Shown here: piece after piece, positions 50,709 to 57,727 of the stretch
How the letters are laid out: every line of letters begins with the position of its first letter
How positions within the stretch are numbered: position 1 is the stretch's first letter
Origin: Hyphomicrobiales bacterium
GTDB lineage: Bacteria > Pseudomonadota > Alphaproteobacteria > Rhizobiales > Rhizobiaceae
Length of the DNA stretch: 64,000 nucleotides
Assembly: GCA_900471925.1 (NCBI GenBank)
Contig: UCGV01000032.1
Span: 62,001-126,000 of the forward strand
Reading direction: 5' to 3'
Position numbers and translations under genes: made by a program
Notes under the pieces: generated by a model
The model's database searches: none
Told to the model about the DNA's origin: nothing
What the model saw: the letters and a program-made list of their open reading frames with translations, nothing else

Positions 50709-52070
50709 ATGGAACGTCTGGAAACTGGGATTCGTGCCGGCCGGCTTTCGTCCGCCGAGTATGAGGCTAATTTTTCCGATCTTCATCCGCGCCTCGATAA
50801 TCACGAGGCGCTGGTCGCAGCAGACCGCTGCTATTTCTGTTATGACGCGCCGTGCATGACGGCCTGTCCCACCTCGATCGACATTCCGCTCTTTATTCGC
50901 CAGATTTCGACCGGTAATCCGCTCGGTTCGGCGAAGACCATCTTCGACCAGAACATTCTTGGCGGCATGTGCGCCCGCGTCTGTCCCACCGAAGAGCTGT
51001 GCGAGCAGGCCTGCGTGCGCAACACTGCCGAAGAGCGCCCCGTCGAGATCGGCCGCCTGCAGCGCTATGCGACCGATGCGGCGATGGCTGCCGAAAAGCA
51101 GTTCTACCGGCGCGCGGAACCGACGGGCAAGAAGATCGCTGTCGTCGGCGCCGGTCCTGCCGGCCTCGCTGCCGCTCACCGTCTCGCTGTCAAGGGCAAT
51201 GAGGTCGTCATCTACGACGCCAAGCCGAAGTCCGGCGGCCTCAACGAATATGGCATCGCTACCTACAAGACGGTCGATGACTTTGCTCAGAAGGAAGCCG
51301 AATACGTTCTTTCTATCGGCGGCATCGAAGTGAAGCATGACCAGCAGCTCGGCCGCGACTTCTCGCTCTCCGACCTGCAGAGCCAATATGATGCCGTCTT
51401 CCTCGGCCTCGGCCTTGCCGGCGTCAACGCATTGCGCGTCGACAATGAAAACCTGCCCGGCGTCGATGACGCCGTCGATTTCATTGCCGCCCTGCGCCAG
51501 GCCGGCAACAAGGGCGACATCGCCATCGGCCGCCGCGTCGTTGTCTTGGGCGGCGGCATGACGGCAATCGATGCCGCAGTGCAGGCCAAGCTTCTTGGCG
51601 CCGAGGAAGTGACGATCTGCTACCGCCGCGGCAAGGAACATATGAACGCCTCGGAATTCGAGCAGGATCTTGCCACCTCCAAGGGCGTCATCATCCGCCA
51701 CTGGCTGGCGCCGAAATCCATCCTCTCGCAGGATGGCAAGGTCGCCGCGATCGAAGTCGAATATACAAGCCTCGTCGATGGCCGCCTCACTGGCACCGGC
51801 GAGACCGGCGTCATCACCGCCGATCACATCCTGAAAGCCATCGGCCAGACCTTCGAAGCGTCAAGCCTCGGCGCGCTCCGTATGGAATCCGGCCGCATTG
51901 CCGTGGATACCGAAGGCCGCACGTCGATATCAGGCGTCTGGGCCGGCGGCGACTGCGTCTTCGGTGGTGAAGACTTGACCGTGTCTGCTGTCGCTCATGG
52001 CCGCGATGCGGCCGAATCCATTCACCGCACCCTCACTGCTGCAGCGGCTCCCGCTGTCGCCGTCGCCTGA
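50709..52070 (+). CDS. preT: NAD-dependent dihydropyrimidine dehydrogenase subunit PreT
   Basis: A 453-aa flavoprotein that, with PreA, reduces uracil/thymine to dihydro forms using NADH (or the reverse). The N-terminal FeS region has CYFCYDAPCMTACPTSIDI and CARVCPTEELCEQACVR. The FAD motif VVGAGPAGLAAAHRLA follows (about 143-158), then the NAD motif VVLGGGMTAIDAAVQA and the C-terminal GVWAGGDCVFGGEDLTVSAVAHGRDAA. GAGGGA precedes the ATG by 7 bp. Operon with preA (15-bp gap). Confidence 0.93.
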   Translation: MERLETGIRAGRLSSAEYEANFSDLHPRLDNHEALVAADRCYFCYDAPCMTACPTSIDIPLFIRQISTGNPLGSAKTIFDQNILGGMCARVCPTEELCEQACVRNTAEERPVEIGRLQRYATDAAMAAEKQFYRRAEPTGKKIAVVGAGPAGLAAAHRLAVKGNEVVIYDAKPKSGGLNEYGIATYKTVDDFAQKEAEYVLSIGGIEVKHDQQLGRDFSLSDLQSQYDAVFLGLGLAGVNALRVDNENLPGVDDAVDFIAALRQAGNKGDIAIGRRVVVLGGGMTAIDAAVQAKLLGAEEVTICYRRGKEHMNASEFEQDLATSKGVIIRHWLAPKSILSQDGKVAAIEVEYTSLVDGRLTGTGETGVITADHILKAIGQTFEASSLGALRMESGRIAVDTEGRTSISGVWAGGDCVFGGEDLTVSAVAHGRDAAESIHRTLTAAAAPAVAVA

Positions 52071-52085
52071 AGGGGAGAATGAACA

Positions 52086-53399
52086 ATGGCTGATCTCCGC
52101 AATAACTTCGTCGGCATCAAGTCTCCGAACCCCTTCTGGCTCGCCTCCGCACCGCCGACAGACAAGGCCTATAATGTCGAGCGCGCCTTCAAGGCCGGCT
52201 GGGGCGGCGTGGTCTGGAAGACGCTGGGCGAGGAAGGCCCGCCGGTCGTCAACGTCAACGGTCCGCGCTACGGCGCGATCTGGGGCGCTGATCGCCGCCT
52301 GCTTGGCCTCAACAATATCGAGCTCATCACCGACCGCGACCTACAGACCAATCTGCGCGAAATGAAGCAGGTGAAGATGAACTGGCCGGATCGAGCGCTC
52401 ATCGCCTCGATCATGGTCCCCTGCGAGGAACAGGCCTGGAAAGCGATCCTGCCGCTGGTCGAAGAGACCGGTGCCGATGGTATCGAGCTGAACTTCGGCT
52501 GTCCGCACGGCATGTCCGAGCGCGGCATGGGCTCGGCTGTCGGCCAGGTGCCGGAATATATCGAAATGGTCGTGCGCTGGTGCAAGCAGTACACGCGCAT
52601 GCCCGTTATCACTAAGCTGACGCCCAACATCACCGATATCCGCCGCCCAGCGCGGGCCGCCAAAGCTGGCGGCACGGATGCCGTCTCGCTCATCAATACG
52701 ATCAACTCAATTGTCTCGGTCGATCTCGACAATTTCGCGCCAAACCCGACGGTCGGCGGCAAGGGCAGCCACGGCGGCTATTGCGGACCGGCGGTCAAGC
52801 CGATCGCACTGAACATGGTCGCCGAAATCGCCCGCGATCCGGAAACCTACGGCTTGCCAATCTCCGGTATCGGCGGCATCACCACCTGGCGCGACGCGGC
52901 TGAATTCCTCGTGCTCGGCGCCGGCAACGTGCAGGTCTGCACCGCAGCTATGACCTATGGCTTCAAGATCGTGCAGGAGATGATCACGGGCCTGTCTGAT
53001 TGGATGGACGAAAAGGGTCACAAGACTCTCGACGACGTCACCGGCCGCGCCGTGCCCAATGTCACCGACTGGCAGTACCTCAACCTCAACTACATCGCCA
53101 AAGCGAAGATCGACCAGGACGCCTGCATCAAATGCGGCCGCTGCTACATCGCCTGCGAGGACACCTCGCACCAGGCGATTACCAACTTCGTCGACGGCGC
53201 CCGCCATTTCGAGGTGATGGACGAGGAATGCGTCGGCTGCAATCTCTGTGTCAGTGTCTGCCCGGTCGAAAACTGCATCACCATGGAGCAGCTTCCGGCA
53301 GGCAGCCTAGACAAGCGCACCGGCAAGGTCGTCGATCCGAACTACGCCAACTGGACGACCCACCCGAACAACCCGATGGCCCGGCAGGCTGCCGAGTAA
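52086..53399 (+). CDS. preA: NAD-dependent dihydropyrimidine dehydrogenase subunit PreA
   Basis: A 437-aa catalytic subunit: an FMN barrel like dihydroorotate dehydrogenase (NPFWLASAPPTDKAYNVERAFKAGWGGVVWKT, NFGCPHGMSERGMGSAVG with the catalytic cysteine, GIGGITTWRDAAEFLVLGAGNVQVCTAAM), then two [4Fe-4S] motifs (CIKCGRCYIACEDTSHQA and CVGCNLCVSVCPVENCI) at the C terminus. First step of reductive pyrimidine degradation. Ends at a clear terminator. Confidence 0.94.
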   Translation: MADLRNNFVGIKSPNPFWLASAPPTDKAYNVERAFKAGWGGVVWKTLGEEGPPVVNVNGPRYGAIWGADRRLLGLNNIELITDRDLQTNLREMKQVKMNWPDRALIASIMVPCEEQAWKAILPLVEETGADGIELNFGCPHGMSERGMGSAVGQVPEYIEMVVRWCKQYTRMPVITKLTPNITDIRRPARAAKAGGTDAVSLINTINSIVSVDLDNFAPNPTVGGKGSHGGYCGPAVKPIALNMVAEIARDPETYGLPISGIGGITTWRDAAEFLVLGAGNVQVCTAAMTYGFKIVQEMITGLSDWMDEKGHKTLDDVTGRAVPNVTDWQYLNLNYIAKAKIDQDACIKCGRCYIACEDTSHQAITNFVDGARHFEVMDEECVGCNLCVSVCPVENCITMEQLPAGSLDKRTGKVVDPNYANWTTHPNNPMARQAAE

Positions 53400-53423
53400 C
53401 CATCCGTCTTGCCGACGCAAGAT

Positions 53424-53458
53424 ATCGACGCCCGCCTGGACGGGCGTCGATTGTTTTT
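53424..53458 (+). terminator. Terminator after preTA
   Basis: ATCGACGCCCG and CGGGCGTCGAT: 11-bp perfect stem, 6-nt loop, then TGTTTTT. Lies between the converging preA and prfH stops and may serve both. Confidence 0.88.
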
Positions 53459-53472
53459 CAGTCATTGGCGGA

Positions 53473-54087
53473 TCAAAGCCGGAAGGCTTTGACCTCATTA
53501 CCACGCTCGATCGTGCGGTTGGCAATGAAGCGCCCGGCTTTCGCCGCCTCCTGCTTTTCCGCCTCGATATCCTGCAGCATCGCTTGTAGCCGCCGGATGG
53601 CCAGCGCCTTGTTGCGATGCTGCGAGCGTTCGTCCCGTGCCGTGACGACGAGACCGCTCGGACGGTGCAGGACACGAACCGCACTATCGGTCGTGTTCTG
53701 ATGCTGTCCGCCAGGCCCGCCGGCCCGCAGTGTCTCGAACTGCAGGTCGGCGGGATTGATCGCCACCACATTGCCTTCGGGTGGAAGATCGATGCGCCGC
53801 ACGGCCACGTACCAGTTCTGCCGCTTGTGGCCGGGACGAACCGGGCTCTTGAAGGTAAACCGGATCGAGCCGCAATAGCCGCTGGCAACATTTTCGGCCG
53901 CATCGCCTTCAATGCTGACGATCGCCGACTTCGCCCCGTGCTGATCCGGCATCGGTCCAAGATTGATCGTTACCGAACAACCCTGCTGCCTGGCCTCACC
54001 TTCAAGGATGCGCAGAAGAGCCGAAACCGCGATACGACATTCGACGGGACCGTTGCCCGACGTAACAAGGAGATCAATAGCGCTCAC
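53473..54087 (-). CDS. prfH: Peptide chain release factor H-like protein PrfH
   Basis: A 204-aa short release-factor homologue: it has the peptidyl-hydrolase GGQ loop (LRAGGPGGQHQNTTDSAVRV, GGQ at 126-128) and the following RDERSQHRNKALAIRRL, but no stop-codon-reading domain of RF1/RF2 length. PrfH with its partner RtcB is described as rescuing ribosomes stalled by cleavage in the 16S decoding centre. The start is GTG 54087, with GGAGGG 7 bp upstream; it lies inside the 3' end of rtcB (14-bp overlap), so translation is coupled. Confidence 0.9.
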   Translation of the reverse strand: MSAIDLLVTSGNGPVECRIAVSALLRILEGEARQQGCSVTINLGPMPDQHGAKSAIVSIEGDAAENVASGYCGSIRFTFKSPVRPGHKRQNWYVAVRRIDLPPEGNVVAINPADLQFETLRAGGPGGQHQNTTDSAVRVLHRPSGLVVTARDERSQHRNKALAIRRLQAMLQDIEAEKQEAAKAGRFIANRTIERGNEVKAFRL

Positions 54088-55297
54088 GGCCACGCCCTCC
54101 TTCCCGCCGGTATTCCGGTTTGCGCCGCCGCTGCTCGGCTTCGGCCTCGTCAACCGCCTTCTTGAAGGTGACGAGAGGGCGAAAGCTCGCAAGCACCGTG
54201 ACCAGCTTCTCGCCCTCGAGATCGGCGACGACCTGCCCGGCATCCTTGTAGGCGGAGGCCGCCTCTTCGACGACGAGCGCTCGATCATCGCAAATGGCAA
54301 TGCCGCCCCAGTCATTGCGCAGCAGCTGCTCGCGCTCCGACCTGTTGCGCCCGGCCCGCCCATGCATGCTGGCACGATCATATTTGCGGCCGGCGCCGTG
54401 CGATATGCCGCCAAGCGAGCGGGATACACCCTCCGTCGGGCACACGACATAGCTGAGGCTTGCCCGCGATCCGGCGATCGGCGCAAGCATACCCGGTATG
54501 ACCGCAGCCGCCCCCTTGAAGTGCACGAAATCACCGCCGGAAGCCCGGACGAGATTATGTGGCACATCGGCGACGAGCTGCAGATCGGCACGCAATGCCG
54601 CCGCTGCCCTCGCCGCGATCAGCCGCCGGTTCAGCGATGCCCAGGCAACGCACCGGTCATGGCTTGCAAGCCATGCGAGGCCCGCTTCCGAACCCGGCAG
54701 GAGCCCTGCTGCAAGATCTGCGTTAGTGCTGACCGTCTCGGAAAAGACGGCTGCACCGAGAGACCGCGAGCCGGAATGGACAAGCAGGTAAAGCGCCTGC
54801 CCATCCAGACCGGCGGCAGCTCCGACTTCGGCCAGACTATCCACCGCCTGCAATTCGCAGAAGTGGTTGCCGCCGCCGATCGTGCCGAGCGCATCCGGCG
54901 CCAGAGAGACAGGCAGGCCCACCTCCTCGAGCAGGAGAGCGGGATTGCCAATCTCTTCAGCCTCAAGCCGGCGAAGCCGTTCCGCCGCCTTGTCGATCTT
55001 CAGTTTGCGCAGCGACAGGTCCAGGCGAAACAGCGACATGCCGCAGCCGATATCGTTGCCAACGAGCAGCGGATGCAGCCGCTCTGACGCCAGCGCCACA
55101 CCGGTTGCGCCATATTTGCCGGGATGCAGATCCGGAAACGCGGCAATCTGCAAAACTCCCGCAAAACGGGACATTTCGGTCAATTGGTCGAGCGCCGCGC
55201 CTTCGATCCAGGTGCGGCTGGAAAAGAAATGATGGATGGCTGCAGGCGTTGTCGCCGGCAGCATCGGGGAGCTTCCGCTCCCAATGGGATTGCCCAT
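54074..55297 (-). CDS. rtcB: RNA-splicing ligase RtcB (PrfH-associated type)
   Basis: A GTP- and Mn-dependent ligase joining 2',3'-cyclic-phosphate to 5'-OH RNA ends. Motifs: PDLHPGKYGATGVALAS, VGNDIGCGMSLFRLD (metal Asp and Cys), GTIGGGNHFCELQ, LLVHSGSRSLG and the guanylylated histidine in GGISHGAGRKYDRA. From ATG 55297 it is 407 aa; ATGs at 55330 and 55351 are in frame but add residues outside the family. Overlaps prfH, the RtcB2-PrfH arrangement thought to re-ligate damaged 16S rRNA. First gene of the pair. Confidence 0.92.
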   Translation of the reverse strand: MGNPIGSGSSPMLPATTPAAIHHFFSSRTWIEGAALDQLTEMSRFAGVLQIAAFPDLHPGKYGATGVALASERLHPLLVGNDIGCGMSLFRLDLSLRKLKIDKAAERLRRLEAEEIGNPALLLEEVGLPVSLAPDALGTIGGGNHFCELQAVDSLAEVGAAAGLDGQALYLLVHSGSRSLGAAVFSETVSTNADLAAGLLPGSEAGLAWLASHDRCVAWASLNRRLIAARAAAALRADLQLVADVPHNLVRASGGDFVHFKGAAAVIPGMLAPIAGSRASLSYVVCPTEGVSRSLGGISHGAGRKYDRASMHGRAGRNRSEREQLLRNDWGGIAICDDRALVVEEAASAYKDAGQVVADLEGEKLVTVLASFRPLVTFKKAVDEAEAEQRRRKPEYRREGGRGRERY

Positions 55298-55496
55298 GAT
55301 TTTGAACTCTGGATATGAGTGGTCTTTCATCGCGCAAATGGCGATGTTCAACCGGCATGCGTCAGGCCAATGCCAGACTTACGCCGAAACCCTCTCGGGG
55401 CGTGCTGAGATATTCGCCATCGTGCGCTCCCTTTCCAGAAACAAATGATGGCGACCCTTTAGGCGAAGCAAAAACCAAATGCAAGCCTGGGACGTA

Positions 55497-56498
55497 TTAA
55501 TTACCGAAGGACTTCCGGTAGCTGCTCGGGCTGGTGCCAAGCCGCCGGCGGAAGTGGTGGCGCATGGTCGCGAGCGTGCCGAAGCCGCTGGCAATGGCGA
55601 TATCGTCGAGCGATACGGCAAGCTCCTTCTCAAGAAGGTCGCGCGCATGCCGCAGCCGCTCCTTGAGCAGCCATTCGCCAACACTGTCGCCCGTGGCCGC
55701 CTCGAAGCGGCGCTGGAAGGTGCGCATACTCATGCCGGCCTTGTCTGCAAGCAGGCTGATCGGCTGCTCCTCGGAGAGCCGCTCGCGCATCCACTCGATC
55801 AGCGGCCCGAGACGGATGCCCTCGCGCTCCTCCGGCACGGGAGCGGAAATGAACTGCGCCTGCCCGCCTTCGCGATGCGGCGGAACGACGAGCCGGCGCG
55901 CCACGCTGTTGGCAGCATCGGGGCCAAAATCGCCGCGCACCACATGCAGGCATAGATCAATCCCGGCCGCACTGCCAGCCGCCGTCAGGATGCTGCCCTC
56001 GTCCATGTAGAGCACATCGGCATCGAGCGCGATGTCGGGATAGCGCTCGGCAATCGAGGCGACGTAGCGCCAGTGGGTCGTCGCCCGCCGGCCCGCGAGC
56101 AGGCCGGATGCCACCAGCACGGCGACACCTGAGCACAGCGACATGACTCGCGCACCCCGTTCATGCGCGGCCCGCAAGGCTGATGTCAGAGGTCCCGGCA
56201 CCGGCGCATCGATCGCCCGCCATCCCGGCGCGATGATGAGATCCGCCTCGTCGATAAGTTCCAGTCCCTTGTCGACCGCAACCATCAGCCCGCCAGCCGC
56301 CCGCAGCGGACCCGGCTCGATGCCGGCGACGGAGAAGCGATACCAACCCTCGCCCATCTCCGGCCGCGGCAGGCCGAAAACCTCATAGGCGATGCCGAAT
56401 TCGAAGGTACAGAGCCCGTCATAAGCGAGTGCCACGACATGCGGCCCCTGTGTTCGATGGAGATCCGATTTTGGCATGATCTTTACGCTATCAGTCAT
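55497..56498 (-). CDS. ftrA: FtrA-like AraC-family regulator with DJ-1/PfpI domain
   Basis: A 333-aa regulator. The N-terminal 190 residues are a class-I glutamine-amidotransferase/DJ-1-like sensor (VVALAYDGLCTFEFGIAYEVFGLPRP, IAPGWRAID, VMSLCSGVAVLVASGLLAGRRATTHW) with a cysteine at the nucleophile-elbow position (LCSG). The C-terminal AraC DNA-binding domain has two HTHs (ISLLADKAGMSMRTFQRRFEAATG, SLDDIAIASGFGTLATMRHHFRRRLGTSPSSYRKSF). FtrA-type members pair with rhodanese genes, as here (divergent, 72 bp). ATG 56498 is chosen; ATG 56477 is possible. Confidence 0.87.
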   Translation of the reverse strand: MTDSVKIMPKSDLHRTQGPHVVALAYDGLCTFEFGIAYEVFGLPRPEMGEGWYRFSVAGIEPGPLRAAGGLMVAVDKGLELIDEADLIIAPGWRAIDAPVPGPLTSALRAAHERGARVMSLCSGVAVLVASGLLAGRRATTHWRYVASIAERYPDIALDADVLYMDEGSILTAAGSAAGIDLCLHVVRGDFGPDAANSVARRLVVPPHREGGQAQFISAPVPEEREGIRLGPLIEWMRERLSEEQPISLLADKAGMSMRTFQRRFEAATGDSVGEWLLKERLRHARDLLEKELAVSLDDIAIASGFGTLATMRHHFRRRLGTSPSSYRKSFGN

Positions 56499-56570
56499 AA
56501 TGGCCAATTTCGCCCAGCAGTAACATCGGCAATGATCGGCTGCAACATCGAGCAAGAAAGGAAAAGATCC

Positions 56571-56981
56571 ATGCCGAGCCCCGTTTCCGAAATCCCTGCC
56601 GCCTCTCCCGAAACCGCTGTCGAACATTTCGCCCGCAAGCTCACCTTCGAGACCGATTGCTCTGACGTGAACGCCGCCTTTGCCTCCGGCAAGGTTGATT
56701 TCGTACTGCTCGACGTGCGCTCGCCGCAGCTCTTCGCGCAGTCACGTGTGCCGGGCGCCCTCAATCTGCCGCATGGCAAGATGACCGCGCATCGCATGTC
56801 GGAATGGCCTGCTGATACGCTCTTCGTGGTCTACTGCGCCGGCCCGCATTGCAATGGTGCCGACAAGGCGGCGCTACGCCTTTCCCGCCTCGGCCTCTCC
56901 GTGAAGCTGATGATCGGTGGACTGACAGGCTGGGCCGATGAAGGTCTCGCTTTTGAAGGCGAAGCAAGCGGCGCCGCATGA
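56571..56981 (+). CDS. Rhodanese-like sulfurtransferase
   Basis: A 136-aa single-domain rhodanese: VDFVLLDVRSPQLFAQSRVPGALNLPHGKM (CH2A-type start) and VVYCAGPHCNGADKAALRLSRLGLSVKLMIGGLTGWADEGLAFEG with two cysteines in the active-site loop YCAGPHCNG, either of which could carry the persulfide. AAAGGAAAAG precedes ATG 56571. Divergent from ftrA, which probably regulates it. Confidence 0.88.
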   Translation: MPSPVSEIPAASPETAVEHFARKLTFETDCSDVNAAFASGKVDFVLLDVRSPQLFAQSRVPGALNLPHGKMTAHRMSEWPADTLFVVYCAGPHCNGADKAALRLSRLGLSVKLMIGGLTGWADEGLAFEGEASGAA

Positions 56982-57193
56982 TCGGAACTCCCGTCTCCAG
57001 GCCCTGGAGACGGGAGACCGTTTGACTGCGATCGACTAGCTCGACGCCCGTCCTACGACCACGATGGGGAAGAAGCGAAATCCATGTTTTTCTACGGCTT
57101 TCTCTGGAAATGGCGCAGCACCGCCGTATATCGGTAGTTTCGCACCCCATGGGAGCGAGAGCAGGCGCCACTCATTGGGGAATACGGTTCAGC

Positions 57194-57727
57194 ATGTCAC
57201 TTCGCACTGCCCTTCGTGCACAAACAGCAGATTGCCACGCCGAGGTCGACGCCATCTTCGGCAGGTTCAGCCTCTCCGATACCAGGCAATACGAAGCATT
57301 CCTGCGCGCCCATGCCCGCGCCGTTCCCGCAGTCGAAGAGGCCCTGGAAAAGGCCGGCATCGCCGCGCTGCTGCCGGACTGGCCGGAGCGCCGCCGCGCA
57401 GCCCTGCTTCTCGCCGATCTGGCCGACCTCGGCGAAATTCCGCCGCCCCCTCTTCCGCAACCCGAGCTTGGCGGGGAAGCCGCCCTCTGGGGTGCCGTCT
57501 ACGTGATGGAGGGCTCGAAGCTCGGCGGTGCCATGCTGGCAAAATCGGTGCCCGAACACCTGCCGAGCCGCTATCTCAGCCCGCAGGGACCGAAGGGCTC
57601 GATGCGCGCCTTCATGGAACGTCTTGATACCAGCGGCATTGACAATATCGCAGGCGCTGTTGCAGCTGCGCGCGACATCTTCGATCTTTTCCAGAAGGCT
57701 GCGCAGCTCGAATTGGAAGCCGTCTGA
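57194..57727 (+). CDS. bphO: Biliverdin-producing haem oxygenase BphO
   Basis: A 177-aa haem oxygenase making biliverdin for the phytochrome encoded by the next gene. It begins LRTALRAQTADCHAEVDAIFGRFSL, where the histidine in DCHAEVD is the proximal haem ligand, and contains LWGAVYVMEGSKLGGAMLA, the distal helix glycine motif. ATG 57194 is preferred; an open extension upstream to 57110 has no domain residues. Its TGA overlaps the bphP ATG (TGATG), so the two are translationally coupled. Confidence 0.92.
   Translation: MSLRTALRAQTADCHAEVDAIFGRFSLSDTRQYEAFLRAHARAVPAVEEALEKAGIAALLPDWPERRRAALLLADLADLGEIPPPPLPQPELGGEAALWGAVYVMEGSKLGGAMLAKSVPEHLPSRYLSPQGPKGSMRAFMERLDTSGIDNIAGAVAAARDIFDLFQKAAQLELEAV

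Noticed and set aside
53963..55087. Open frame of 374 codons on the plus strand across rtcB
   Set aside because: RtcB on the minus strand has every catalytic motif and overlaps prfH; the plus-strand frame shows no motif and is Arg-rich.
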